From positions 1 through 64,000 of the forward strand of contig JAFYXJ010000005.1 of assembly GCA_017546205.1 (NCBI GenBank): DNA of 64,000 nucleotides. Direction: 5' to 3'. Positions within the stretch are counted from its first letter, which is position 1, and every line of letters begins with the position of its first letter. A model generated the notes under the pieces. The model did not search any database and was not told where the DNA came from. It saw only the letters and a list, made by a program, of their open reading frames with translations. Source of the DNA: Clostridia bacterium. GTDB taxonomy: Bacteria > Bacillota > Clostridia > Monoglobales > Monoglobaceae. Made by a program: the position numbers and the translations under genes. Positions 50,802 to 59,113 of the stretch are shown piece after piece.

Positions 50802-50815
50802 GGGAGAGAAAGAAA

Positions 50816-51286
50816 ATGTTGAATCGAAAAAGTTTTATATCTTTGCTTATTGCTTTGATTTTAGTTGCTTCGGGAATGCTCTATGTCGATTATTTAGAGG
50901 GTGAACGTATTCAAGCAGATATTGATACAAAGTTTGTCAGCGATTATGGGAATTTGATAATTGGTATGCTTAATAAGAGTATACAAACAGAAGAAATTGC
51001 GATACATAGATATGATGCTGAAAATACAAAATACGGCTATCGTTTAGTTGAACTATATCCGCACAATTCGTATCTAAAAGACCGTAGATTTAATGATATC
51101 ATACTATTGCTTGATCAAGCTTCTGGATGCGATGCATGGTATGAAATTGATATGAATAAAGAATTATATGATAAATTGAATGAACTTGGTCAAGCGGTAT
51201 TTAGCAGACCGCAAGAATATACAGAAAAAATGCTAGAAGAAACATGGGGCGCATTAAGTATGGCGGTCGATTTTGAAGTAAAGTAG
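50816..51286 (+). CDS. Membrane-anchored or secreted small protein, unknown function
   Basis: Not recognised. The 156-residue product has an N-terminal membrane segment (about 6-25, FISLLIALILVASGMLYVDYL) and a hydrophilic, mostly helical extracytoplasmic domain of about 130 residues with no cysteine pattern beyond one Cys. GGGGAGAG is upstream of the ATG. The gene is AT-rich compared with the core genes and stands between repeat copies b and c, suggesting an acquired gene. Confidence 0.65.
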   Translation: MLNRKSFISLLIALILVASGMLYVDYLEGERIQADIDTKFVSDYGNLIIGMLNKSIQTEEIAIHRYDAENTKYGYRLVELYPHNSYLKDRRFNDIILLLDQASGCDAWYEIDMNKELYDKLNELGQAVFSRPQEYTEKMLEETWGALSMAVDFEVK

Positions 51287-51289
51287 CCT

Positions 51290-51338
51290 GGCAACCAGAG
51301 CATACAGTCTTTATGTAAGACTGTCGAACATTGTTGAA
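51290..51338 (+). repeat. Intergenic repeat copy c
   Basis: GGCAACCAGAG, the perfect palindrome ACAGTCTT-TATGT-AAGACTGT (51304-51324), then TGTCGAA (51322) and TGTTGAA (51332), 14 nt before the HAD gene. Confidence 0.65.
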
Positions 51339-51351
51339 AGGAGTTTGAAAT

Positions 51352-52173
51352 ATGGGTAAATTTGATGGAGTATTGATTTGTACGGATCTTGATGGTACGT
51401 TGTTGAAGAATGATAAAACCATATCTGGCGAGAATGTTAAAGCAATAGAATATTTCAAAAGAGAAGGTGGATACTTTACTTTTGTTACCGGAAGGATGCC
51501 ATTCTTTGTATCATATGTTTTTGATACAGTAAAGCCCAATGCTCCTTTTGGCTGTGTTAACGGAGCCGGACTTTTTGATGGAAATAAAGGCGAATATGTT
51601 TGGAAAGCAGATATGCCGGATAATGTCATTGAACTTGTTCAATATATCGATGATAGTTTTGATGATGTAGGAATACAAGTTAATACATTTTATAAAACAT
51701 ACTTTTGCAGAGAAAATAAAACAATGGAAAATTTCAGGAAAGTAACGAATCTTGAAAATCTTGTTTGTGACTATCATGACGTGAAAGAAGCGATAGCAAA
51801 AATTGTTTTTGGCAGTGAAAGTGATGAAGAAATTAGGCGTATAGAAAAAATGTTACTAGTGCATCCTTTGGCGAAGGAATTTGATTTTATCCGCTCTGAA
51901 AAAACGCTGTATGAGATTTTGCCCAAAGGTATCGGAAAAGGTACTTCCATTATCAATCTTTGTAAACACTTGAATATTGATGTTCATAACACTCTTGCAG
52001 TTGGTGATTACAATAATGACATTTCTATGTTTCAAGCGGCAGGAGTTGGGATTGCGGTTTCCAATGCGAGCAAAGAGGCTTTGGACGCGGCTGACTATAT
52101 GACGGTGAGCAATGAGGAACATGCCATTGCAAGAGTTATCTATGATTTAGAAAACGGAACATATAAACGATAG
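51352..52173 (+). CDS. HAD-superfamily (Cof-type, IIB) phosphatase, paralogue
   Basis: Cytoplasmic Cof-like hydrolase of 273 residues; the substrate is unknown. It has motif I DLDGTLLKND (about 11), FVTGRMP (motif II), ILPKGIGKGT (motif III) and GDYNNDISM (about 220, motif IV; GDYNND where the paralogue has GDNDND). Strong full-length similarity to the 45720 product suggests duplication or acquisition of a close homologue. It is more AT-rich than that copy. AAAGGAG is 9 nt upstream. Confidence 0.9.
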   Translation: MGKFDGVLICTDLDGTLLKNDKTISGENVKAIEYFKREGGYFTFVTGRMPFFVSYVFDTVKPNAPFGCVNGAGLFDGNKGEYVWKADMPDNVIELVQYIDDSFDDVGIQVNTFYKTYFCRENKTMENFRKVTNLENLVCDYHDVKEAIAKIVFGSESDEEIRRIEKMLLVHPLAKEFDFIRSEKTLYEILPKGIGKGTSIINLCKHLNIDVHNTLAVGDYNNDISMFQAAGVGIAVSNASKEALDAADYMTVSNEEHAIARVIYDLENGTYKR

Positions 52174-52225
52174 AGATAGAATGATTTTCTGTCCTGTCTT
52201 GACATGAACCACCACCCACAGGATT

Positions 52226-52275
52226 GGTATCCAGATGATACAGTCGTTATGGTAAGAGTGATGAAATTTGCTGAA
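52226..52275 (+). repeat. Intergenic repeat copy d (degenerate)
   Basis: GGTATCCAGATGATACAGTCGTTATGGTAAGAG, then TGATGAA (52259) and TGCTGAA (52269), again 10 bp apart. It lies just upstream of the phd-doc promoter. Confidence 0.55.
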
Positions 52276-52286
52276 AAATAAATAGA

Positions 52287-52331
52287 TTGACAATATCCTG
52301 CAATTTGTATATAATATAAATTGTAGGATAT
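52287..52331 (+). promoter_or_regulatory. Promoter and operator of phd-doc
   Basis: Perfect TTGACA and TATAAT (52287-52315, 17-nt spacer). An inverted repeat ATATCCTGCAATTT/AAATTGTAGGATAT (52293-52306, 52318-52331; one mismatch) covers the spacer and the start region, as expected for autorepression by a Phd-type antitoxin. Confidence 0.75.
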
Positions 52332-52360
52332 ATTTATTGTATAAATAATAGGAGGTAGTT

Positions 52361-52603
52361 ATGAATATAAATACCGAAACAATTACAACAATGACAGAAG
52401 CAAATCAGAATTTTTCAAAAGTTGCTAAAGTTGCAGAAAATAATGGTCAGGCAGTTATCTTCAAAAACAACAAGCCCAAATTTTTGCTTATTGACGTTGA
52501 CTCAAATTCATACTTTGATATTACTGATGATGAAAAAATAGATGTGGCGGCAAAAAGAATTATGCAAAGATTCAAACCTGCTTTTGAGGAGTTGGCAAAA
52601 TGA
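52361..52603 (+). CDS. phd: Phd/YefM-family antitoxin
   Basis: Antitoxin and autorepressor of 80 residues. The N-terminal part matches the Phd/YefM DNA-binding fold (TMTEANQNFSKVAKVAENNGQAVIFKNNKPKFLLI, about 10-45), with a C-terminal acidic tail that would wrap the toxin. AGGAGGTAG precedes the ATG. The stop overlaps the doc start by 4 nt (ATGA). The operator palindrome upstream supports autoregulation. Confidence 0.88.
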   Translation: MNINTETITTMTEANQNFSKVAKVAENNGQAVIFKNNKPKFLLIDVDSNSYFDITDDEKIDVAAKRIMQRFKPAFEELAK

Positions 52604-52977
52604 TTAAACTGAGCAAAGAAAAAGTTTTGCTGTTGCATCAATTAATAGCAGAAGAAACGGGCGGCAGTGTCGGTGTAAGAGATGTTGGACTTTTAGAAAG
52701 TGCACTTAATAATGCGTATGCTACATTTGGCGGAGAAGAACTTTATAAAACCAAAGAGGAAAAAGCAGCAAGTCTTGGATTCTCATTGATATCCAATCAT
52801 GCTTTTGTTGATGGTAATAAGAGAATAGGTGTATATGTTATGCTGACATTTTTGGAAGCAGAGGGAATAAAAGTGACTTGTACCAATGCAGATGTTGTTG
52901 ATTTTGGACTGTCTGTTGCATCGGGCAATATGAAATATGATGATATTTTAAATTGGATCAATAAATTCAAAAAGTAA
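52600..52977 (+). CDS. doc: Doc-type Fic-fold toxin (death on curing)
   Basis: Kinase-like Fic-fold toxin which in phage P1 phosphorylates EF-Tu. The 125-residue product has the active loop HAFVDGNKRIG (about residues 67-77), matching HxFx(D/N)xNKR, and the N-terminal VLLLHQLIAEETGGSVGVRDVGLLESAL typical of Doc. All key residues (His, Asp, Asn, Lys, Arg) appear present. It is translationally coupled to phd. Confidence 0.92.
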   Translation: MIKLSKEKVLLLHQLIAEETGGSVGVRDVGLLESALNNAYATFGGEELYKTKEEKAASLGFSLISNHAFVDGNKRIGVYVMLTFLEAEGIKVTCTNADVVDFGLSVASGNMKYDDILNWINKFKK

Positions 52978-53138
52978 GTTTTTGTACTAATTTGATATGA
53001 AGTTCTGCGGTGCGGTATGTCCCTTCGGGACGAGAAAAAAATCCCGTGTGTAGGGGAACCGGGTCGCATTTAAACCTTATACCCCTTTAAAAAAGAGTGA
53101 TGATAGCCGGAGGACATATCAAAACGGAAAGGATTTCT

Positions 53139-53819
53139 ATGAAAAATTATGCAAAAAAAGCAACCCTTATGGTTGCGCTTATCATACTGTTTTGTGTTTT
53201 TATGGCGGTCATTGACGGTATCCTGAAAGCAAATTACTTTATCAAATCCATGATAAAGGTTGTGTTGTTTTTTCTATTGCCGGCGGTATATGCGCTGTAC
53301 GATAAGGATGTAAGAATCAAAGAACTGTTTATTCCGGAGAAACGTGGCATCAAATTGGCATGCCTTTTGTGTGTGTCGGTCTATGTGATTATTTTAGGCG
53401 GATATTTGTTGCTGAAAGATATTTTTGATTTTTCGGCAATTACAGGTGCGCTGACAAAAAACATTGGTGTTTCGGGAGAAAATTTCATTTTTGTTTCGTT
53501 GTACATATCGTTTGTGAATTCTCTTCTGGAAGAGTTTTTCTTCCGCGGCTTTGCTTTTATAACGCTGAAAAGGATAACGAGCAGACTCTTTGCCTATACT
53601 TTCAGTGCGGCTGTTTTTGCCATTTACCATATTGCAATGATGATTGGCTGGTTTCAGATGGATATATTCCTGATTGTTATGGCGGGTCTTTTTGCAGGTG
53701 GTTTGCTTTTTAACTATCTTAACGAGAGAAGTGCAACGATTTATCCGTCATGGTTGGTACACATGTTTGCCAATTTTGCCATCAACACAGTAGGGTTTCT
53801 TTTATTTGGTATCCTTTGA
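53139..53819 (+). CDS. CPBP-family intramembrane metalloprotease
   Basis: Abi/CAAX-like (CPBP) membrane protease of 226 residues with about six membrane segments. It has the motif EEFFFRGF (about 131, EExxxR), a second motif with AIYHIAMM (about 164, conserved His) and a later ANFAINT (motif with Asn). The substrates of this family in Firmicutes include bacteriocin-related peptides, but none is known here. AAAGGA is upstream of the ATG. The 160-nt space before it has a GTCCCTTCGGGAC hairpin and no gene. Confidence 0.85.
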   Translation: MKNYAKKATLMVALIILFCVFMAVIDGILKANYFIKSMIKVVLFFLLPAVYALYDKDVRIKELFIPEKRGIKLACLLCVSVYVIILGGYLLLKDIFDFSAITGALTKNIGVSGENFIFVSLYISFVNSLLEEFFFRGFAFITLKRITSRLFAYTFSAAVFAIYHIAMMIGWFQMDIFLIVMAGLFAGGLLFNYLNERSATIYPSWLVHMFANFAINTVGFLLFGIL

Positions 53820-53857
53820 TGAACCAAACCACAAGTAAGCAGATAAGGAGAGACAGA

Positions 53858-55222
53858 ATGAAGCGTATTTACAAACAAACCATACAGATTGCGATTCCTG
53901 TGATGGTACAGAACCTGATTACCAATTTTGTTGCCATGATTGACAACCTGATGGTGGGAATGGTAGGAACGGAACAGATGTCCGGCGTTGCCATTGTCAA
54001 CCAACTGTTGTTTGTCTTCAATATCACGGTGTTCGGTGCGGTTTCCGGTGCGGGAATCTTCTGTGCCCAGTTCTTTGGTAAAAAAGACATGGACGGGGTG
54101 CGGCACACTTTTCGGTATAAATTATTTTCTACGGCAGGAATTGTGGTGTTGGGCATTGCAATTCTTGTTCTGGCAGGAGAGACCCTGATATCTTTCTACC
54201 TTCATGATGCGGACAAGGGTATTGACTTGATGAAAACCTTTGACTATGCAAAAGACTACCTTGGGATTATGCTTTTGGGTTTGGTTCCCTTTGCATTGGA
54301 GCAGGTGTATTCCGGCACCCTCCGGGAGGGCGGCATTGTGCTGACTCCCATGGTTGCAGGTATTACGGCGGTGGTTACCAACACCGTGCTGAATTATTTG
54401 CTGATTTTCGGTGTGGCAGGATTTCCTGAACTGGGGGTTCGGGGTGCTGCCATTGCAACGGTGATTTCCCGTTATGTTCAGGTGGGGATTGTGGTACTCT
54501 GGTCGCATTTCAGCAAGAACCGTCCCGAATTTATACGGGGTATCTATCGGTCCCTGCGGATTCCTATGGCGTTGGTCAGAAAGATCACGATTCAGGGATT
54601 GCTCCCGTTGATGGCAAACGAATGTTTGTGGTCGGCAGGGGTTGCCATGCTGGGACAATGTTACTCGGTACGAGGGATTGATGTGGTTGCCGGACAGAAT
54701 ATTTCTACCACGGTGGTCAATCTTTTTAATGTGATATTCATTGCATTCGGGGCAGGAGTTTCGGTGGTCATCGGGCAACTGCTTGGTGCCAATGAGTTAA
54801 AGACCGCAAAAAAAGCCGCCCCCCGTTTGATTGGGATGGCTGGCTTGATTTGTGTGGTTGTAGGTGTGGTTATGGCGGCAACTTCAGGATTGATTCCTAA
54901 AATTTATAATACCACCCAGGATGTAAGAGACCTGGCTACTGCTTTTATCTTTATTTCGGCGGTGACGATGCCCATACACGGCATGTTGCATGCGACCTAC
55001 TTCACCCTCCGTTCCGGAGGAAAAACATTGATTACATTTTTGTTTGACAGTGGATTTTCGTGGTTGGTCAGTGTTCCTTTGGCATTTTGTCTGGTGCACT
55101 ATACCGGTATGAATATTATTTACATTTATCTTTGCTGTCAGTTGGCAGAGGGCATAAAATGTCTGGTGGGATTTTATCTGATTCGCCGTGGCATCTGGTT
55201 ATCTAATATTGTAGGAAATTAA
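53858..55222 (+). CDS. MATE-family efflux transporter
   Basis: Na+- or H+-driven multidrug and toxin extrusion protein in the cytoplasmic membrane. The 454-residue product has about 12 membrane segments in two related halves, with the typical PVMVQNLITNFVAMIDNLMVGMVG start and, in the second half, ANECLWSAGVAMLGQCY. The substrate is unknown. The ATG at 53858 has AAGGAGAG upstream, while the longer frame overlaps the CPBP gene. The 3' end overlaps the convergent thiT by 20 bp. Confidence 0.93.
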   Translation: MKRIYKQTIQIAIPVMVQNLITNFVAMIDNLMVGMVGTEQMSGVAIVNQLLFVFNITVFGAVSGAGIFCAQFFGKKDMDGVRHTFRYKLFSTAGIVVLGIAILVLAGETLISFYLHDADKGIDLMKTFDYAKDYLGIMLLGLVPFALEQVYSGTLREGGIVLTPMVAGITAVVTNTVLNYLLIFGVAGFPELGVRGAAIATVISRYVQVGIVVLWSHFSKNRPEFIRGIYRSLRIPMALVRKITIQGLLPLMANECLWSAGVAMLGQCYSVRGIDVVAGQNISTTVVNLFNVIFIAFGAGVSVVIGQLLGANELKTAKKAAPRLIGMAGLICVVVGVVMAATSGLIPKIYNTTQDVRDLATAFIFISAVTMPIHGMLHATYFTLRSGGKTLITFLFDSGFSWLVSVPLAFCLVHYTGMNIIYIYLCCQLAEGIKCLVGFYLIRRGIWLSNIVGN

Positions 55223-55751
55223 ACCGACGCAGACAAAAGAGAACCGCGGTGGTAAGCAGGATTTCCGGTATCATATAGGAACCGTTATAGAGAATGGAAT
55301 ACGTCAGCACAGTTTGTCCCTCTTCTGCATAAACGCCCCAGATGAGAATGCCGGAGGCAATATGGCAAAGATACCTCAGCGAGGCAACCAGAAAGCCGGA
55401 GACAGGAACTGCCCAGGATTTTTTTCCAAGCAGCCGATAAAATGCTGATGCGGTGCCCAACACACCGAATGCCAGAAGATAATCCAGAACAATAACCAGA
55501 AGAAAGGCGGGAACCGTCTGGGTTGGTGGCGGATAAAAGCCGGTAAGCATCTGGATGATGCCAAAAACGATTCCGGCAAAGACACCCCATTTGATGCCCA
55601 GCATCAAAGAGAGCAAAACCAGAGGCACCATAGAGGCAAGGGTGACGGAACCGCCCCAAGGCAGGGACGGCAACAGTTTGGAAAGCAACATCAGGACGGT
55701 GGATGCGGCAATCATAATTGCCGAGGTGGTTAGTTTTCTGGTTTTGGTCAT
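55203..55751 (-). CDS. thiT: Thiamine transporter ThiT (ECF S component)
   Basis: Membrane-embedded substrate-binding subunit of an energy-coupling-factor thiamine importer. The 182-residue product has six membrane segments and family hallmarks: LPSLPWGGSVTLASMVPLVLLSL (about 30), GIKWGVFAGIVFGIIQML and LDYLLAFGVLG (about 88). The shared EcfAA'T module is not in the window. The ATG at 55751 is favoured (AGGAG 7 nt upstream); the one at 55757 is too close to that site. A TPP riboswitch and terminator control it. Confidence 0.93.
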   Translation of the reverse strand: MTKTRKLTTSAIMIAASTVLMLLSKLLPSLPWGGSVTLASMVPLVLLSLMLGIKWGVFAGIVFGIIQMLTGFYPPPTQTVPAFLLVIVLDYLLAFGVLGTASAFYRLLGKKSWAVPVSGFLVASLRYLCHIASGILIWGVYAEEGQTVLTYSILYNGSYMIPEILLTTAVLFCLRRFNFLQY

Positions 55752-55766
55752 ATTCATTCTCCTAGG

Positions 55767-55803
55767 TAAAAAATACGGCGGAACCTCTGAGAGGAACCGC
55801 CGT
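55767..55803 (-). terminator. Riboswitch-controlled terminator before thiT
   Basis: Minus-strand ACGGCGGTTCCTC and GAGGTTCCGCCGT form a near-perfect stem followed by ATTTTTT. Its 5' arm contains GGTTCC, complementary to GGAACC at the 3' end of the TPP aptamer, giving a plausible antiterminator. Confidence 0.8.
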
Positions 55804-55823
55804 TTTTTACACAAAAAGATGAT

Positions 55824-55907
55824 GGTTCCTACGACGGCATTATCCGTATCAGGTTCTCGGGTCGAAATCCAACTTTCCTCTCAGCCTGTTAAAGCTCCCC
55901 GTATCTT
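55824..55907 (-). ncRNA. TPP riboswitch (THI element)
   Basis: Read on the minus strand it has the conserved segments in order: ATACGGGGAGC, GGCTGAGAGG (CUGAGA), GACCCGAGAACCTGAT, CGGATAATGCCG and CGTAGGAA. Thiamine pyrophosphate binding would turn off thiT by favouring the terminator. Confidence 0.95.
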
Positions 55908-55969
55908 CGATTTTGTTCATTGTAACACAGGACAGAAAAAAATGCAAGAAAAAATTAGATAAGTTACCG

Positions 55970-55998
55970 TTGACAAAATAGGCGAACCATAGTATACT
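55970..55998 (+). promoter_or_regulatory. Promoter of the glycerol-3-phosphate operon
   Basis: Perfect TTGACA and TATACT with a 17-nt spacer; the transcript would start near 56005. Confidence 0.75.
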
Positions 55999-56004
55999 GT
56001 CTAC

Positions 56005-56068
56005 GATGCAGAGAAATGGAGACGCATCAAAACAAAAGGAATACCCTTTTGTTTTGATGCGTTTTTTT
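56005..56068 (+). terminator. Leader terminator, candidate GlpP antitermination site
   Basis: ACGCATCAAAACAAAAGG and its exact complement (56022-56039, 56045-56062) form an 18-bp stem followed by T7, all before the first gene. An upstream GATGC (56005) can pair with GCATC (56024) as a competing structure. The operon encodes GlpP, whose known role is antitermination at the glpD leader. Confidence 0.75.
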
Positions 56069-56091
56069 ATTTGGAAAAAGGAGTGTAGCCA

Positions 56092-57525
56092 ATGTATGAT
56101 GTAGCAATTATCGGTGCCGGCGTCGTAGGCGGCATGATAGCACGAAAACTGTCTGCCTATCAATTGAAGATTTGTATTCTGGAAAAGGAACATGATGTGG
56201 CGATGGGCGCGACCAAGGCAAATTCTGCCATTGTGCATGCAGGGTTTGATGCCAAAGAGGGTTCCTTAAAGGCAAAACTGAATGTACAAGGGTCTGTGAT
56301 GATGGAGCAGGTTGCCAAAGAACTGGGGGTCAAATACAAGAACAACGGTTCCTTGGTTATTGGATTTGATGATGCAGACCGACAGACGCTGGCAGAACTG
56401 TATACCCGCGGAAAAAGCAACGGGGTCAAGGACTTGCAACTTTTAGGCGCAGAAGAAGTACATAAATTGGAACCTGCCCTTTCTTCCAAGGTGGTATGTG
56501 CGCTGTATGCACCCACCGGTGCGATTATCTGTCCTTATGAACTGACGGTTGCTGCCATCGGTAATGCCATGGATAACGGGGCAGAATTAAAGTGTGATTT
56601 TGAGGTAACCGATATCCAAAAAACGGATGAGGGATATCAACTGGTGTCGGGAAAAGAAACGGTGTCTGCCCGATATGTAATCAACTGTGCCGGTCTTTAT
56701 ACCGACCGGATTGCATCTATGATAGGAGATGATTCCTTTTCGGTGCATCCCAGACGGGGCGAGTATCTTTTAATGGATCGAGAGTGCGGAACCCTGGTTT
56801 CTCATACGGTGTTCCGGACTCCCAGCAAGATGGGAAAAGGAATTCTGGTTTCCCCTACCGTAGATGGGAATCTGTTGTTGGGACCTACCTCGGTGGATAT
56901 GGAGGATAAGGAAGATAAAGAGACTACCGCCGAGGGATTTGCACACATTATTCGGGAAGCCAATGAAAATGTGGACGGAATCCCCATGGGTAAAACCATC
57001 ACCTCGTTCTGCGGTTTAAGAGCGGTGGGAAGTACCGGTGATTTTATCATTACCGCACCGGAGACCGGATTCATTCATGTTGCCGGCATTGAATCTCCGG
57101 GACTTTCGGCGTCGCCTGCCATCTCTGAATATGTAGCAGACATGTTGAAGGAACAGGGGCTTTCCCTTAAAGAAAATCCCGACTACAATCCCAACAGAAA
57201 ATCCGCTTACGCTTTTCGTGAGGCGTCTTTAGAGGAGAAAAACCGGATGATAAAGGAAAACCCTGCTTACGGCAGAGTGGTTTGTCGTTGTGAGACGGTG
57301 ACCGAAGGGGAGATTCTGGATGCCATCCGCACCAATCCCAAAGCGAAAGATTTAGATGGTGTCAAACGGAGAACCAGAGCACAGATGGGACGGTGTCAGG
57401 GCGGTTTTTGCGGACCGTATATTACCGAACTCCTGGCAAAAGAGATGGGAATTCCGTATGAGGGAGTCACCAAGTTTGGCGGTGAGTCCATGATTAACGT
57501 AGGCGTTACCAAGGAGGGAAAATAA
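56092..57525 (+). CDS. FAD-dependent glycerol-3-phosphate dehydrogenase-like protein (GlpA type)
   Basis: Flavoprotein oxidoreductase of 477 residues. The FAD-binding motif is DVAIIGAGVVGGMIARKLS at the N-terminus, and GATKANSAIVHAGFD matches DAO/GlpA enzymes. A C-terminal BFD-like [2Fe-2S] domain (about 395-465) has CRCE, MGRCQGGFCGPYI with four cysteines. Together with the two following genes it resembles the GlpABC-like set seen in Clostridia, oxidising glycerol 3-phosphate to dihydroxyacetone phosphate. L-2-hydroxyglutarate oxidase-like proteins share the fold, but the GlpP gene in the operon favours glycerol 3-phosphate. AAAAGGAG precedes the ATG. Confidence 0.88.
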   Translation: MYDVAIIGAGVVGGMIARKLSAYQLKICILEKEHDVAMGATKANSAIVHAGFDAKEGSLKAKLNVQGSVMMEQVAKELGVKYKNNGSLVIGFDDADRQTLAELYTRGKSNGVKDLQLLGAEEVHKLEPALSSKVVCALYAPTGAIICPYELTVAAIGNAMDNGAELKCDFEVTDIQKTDEGYQLVSGKETVSARYVINCAGLYTDRIASMIGDDSFSVHPRRGEYLLMDRECGTLVSHTVFRTPSKMGKGILVSPTVDGNLLLGPTSVDMEDKEDKETTAEGFAHIIREANENVDGIPMGKTITSFCGLRAVGSTGDFIITAPETGFIHVAGIESPGLSASPAISEYVADMLKEQGLSLKENPDYNPNRKSAYAFREASLEEKNRMIKENPAYGRVVCRCETVTEGEILDAIRTNPKAKDLDGVKRRTRAQMGRCQGGFCGPYITELLAKEMGIPYEGVTKFGGESMINVGVTKEGK

Positions 57526-58761
57526 ATGACAGATTTGGTCATTATCGGCGGCGGTCCTGCCGGCATGAGTGCGGCAGTTGCCGCATACGAGGCAGGCATC
57601 CGTGATATTTTGATTCTGGAGCGGGACAGTGCTCTGGGAGGGATTTTGCAACAGTGTATTCACAACGGGTTTGGTCTTCATCGGTTCGGGGAAGAATTGA
57701 CCGGACCGGAATATGCATGGAAATATGAGAAAAAAGTACGGGAGTTAGAAATTCCGTTTAAGTTGGACACCATGGTTCTGGATATTACTCCGGATAAGGT
57801 GATTACTGCCACCAACAGTGAGGACGGAATTTTCCAGATACAAGCGAAGGCAATCATTCTTGCCATGGGTTGCCGTGAGCGGGCGAAAGGCGCATTGAAT
57901 ATTGCAGGCAGCAGACCTGCGGGTATTTACAGCGCCGGTACAGCGCAAAAATATGTCAACATGAAGGGTTATATGCCGGGAAAGAATGTGGTCATTCTTG
58001 GATCGGGAGATATTGGGTTGATTATGGCAAGACGGATGACGCTGGAGGGGGCAAAGGTGCATGCGGTATGCGAACTGATGCCCTACTCGGGCGGTCTGGC
58101 GCGAAACATTGAACAATGTCTCAATGACTTTGATATTCCGTTGAAACTCAGCCATACCGTGGTAAAAATTCACGGAAAAGAGCGGGTTTCCGGTGTTACC
58201 ATTGCACAGGTGGATGCCGGACGCAAGCCGATTGCGGGGACGGAAGAGTTCATTCCCTGCGACACTTTGCTTTTGTCGGTTGGGTTGATTCCGGAAAATG
58301 AACTTTCCAAGAGTGCAGAGGTAGAACTGTCGCCTATTACTTCCGGTGCGGTGGTAGATCAGGACAGACAGACCTCGGTGCCCGGTATTTTTGCCTGCGG
58401 AAATGTGCTCCATGTTCACGATTTGGTGGACTTTGTATCGCAGGAAGCAGAAATTGCAGGAGCAAGTGCTGCCGCATACATTCGGGGAGAACAAGGTGAG
58501 GCCGTTTCCATTCCGTTGGAGACAGACGGAATTATCCGTTACACGGTGCCCCAGATTTTAACGGCGAAGAAAGATGTGACGGTGTATTTCCGTGTGGCAG
58601 ATGTGTATAAGAATGTGAAGATTAAGGTTCTGGACGGGGGACGGGAGGTTCTGACCAAGAAACGGCAGAAAGTTGCACCGGGAGAGATGGAAAGCATCAC
58701 CCTGAAACAGGAACAGTTGGAGGGCGTCAAGAGATTGCGTCTGGAATTGGAGGTGCTGTAA
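57526..58761 (+). CDS. FAD/NAD(P)-binding oxidoreductase subunit
   Basis: Pyridine-nucleotide-disulphide-type flavoprotein of 411 residues that likely passes electrons to NAD or another carrier for the GlpA-like partner. It has LVIIGGGPAGMSAAVAAYEAG at the start, the second dinucleotide motif VVILGSGDIGLIMARRM (about 150) and GIFACGNVLHVHDLVDFV (about 290). The start codon follows the previous stop without a gap, and its own stop is directly followed by the next ATG, so translation is tightly coupled. Confidence 0.9.
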   Translation: MTDLVIIGGGPAGMSAAVAAYEAGIRDILILERDSALGGILQQCIHNGFGLHRFGEELTGPEYAWKYEKKVRELEIPFKLDTMVLDITPDKVITATNSEDGIFQIQAKAIILAMGCRERAKGALNIAGSRPAGIYSAGTAQKYVNMKGYMPGKNVVILGSGDIGLIMARRMTLEGAKVHAVCELMPYSGGLARNIEQCLNDFDIPLKLSHTVVKIHGKERVSGVTIAQVDAGRKPIAGTEEFIPCDTLLLSVGLIPENELSKSAEVELSPITSGAVVDQDRQTSVPGIFACGNVLHVHDLVDFVSQEAEIAGASAAAYIRGEQGEAVSIPLETDGIIRYTVPQILTAKKDVTVYFRVADVYKNVKIKVLDGGREVLTKKRQKVAPGEMESITLKQEQLEGVKRLRLELEVL

Positions 58762-59109
58762 ATGAAGCGGGAACTGACATGTATTATCTGCCCCTTGGGG
58801 TGCAGTCTGGTTGCGGAACTGGAAGACGGACAGGTGACTGCGGTTAAAGGAAATACCTGCCCTCGGGGTGCGGTTTATGCCCGGGAGGAGTGCACCAATC
58901 CCAAACGGACGGTGACCTCTACCGTGCGGTGCAAGGATGGGAGCATGGTTTCGGTCAAGACCGACGGCACCATCCCCAAGGAAAAGATGGCAGAATGTAT
59001 GGATGCCATCAATCATGTGATTTTGGACTTGCCTGTATCGGTAGGAGATGTTATAATAGAAGATATTTTCGGGTGCAACGTGGTTGCAACCCAGAACAAA
59101 AGGGTGTGA
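58762..59109 (+). CDS. DUF1667 protein
   Basis: Small cysteine-rich protein of 115 residues with CIICPLGCSL (about 7-16) and CPRGAVYAREEC (about 33-44), four or five cysteines suitable for an iron-sulphur cluster or metal. DUF1667 proteins nearly always accompany this pair of flavoproteins in Clostridia, so it is probably a third subunit. It has zero-gap coupling to the preceding gene. Confidence 0.88.
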   Translation: MKRELTCIICPLGCSLVAELEDGQVTAVKGNTCPRGAVYAREECTNPKRTVTSTVRCKDGSMVSVKTDGTIPKEKMAECMDAINHVILDLPVSVGDVIIEDIFGCNVVATQNKRV

Positions 59110-59113
59110 AACA

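Noticed and set aside
50230-52275. Integron-type attC sites for the four repeats
   Set aside because: Copy c ends GTTGAAA and has a palindrome, but the copies lack paired attC core sites and no integron integrase is seen. The paired TGTCGAA-like boxes explain the conserved end better.
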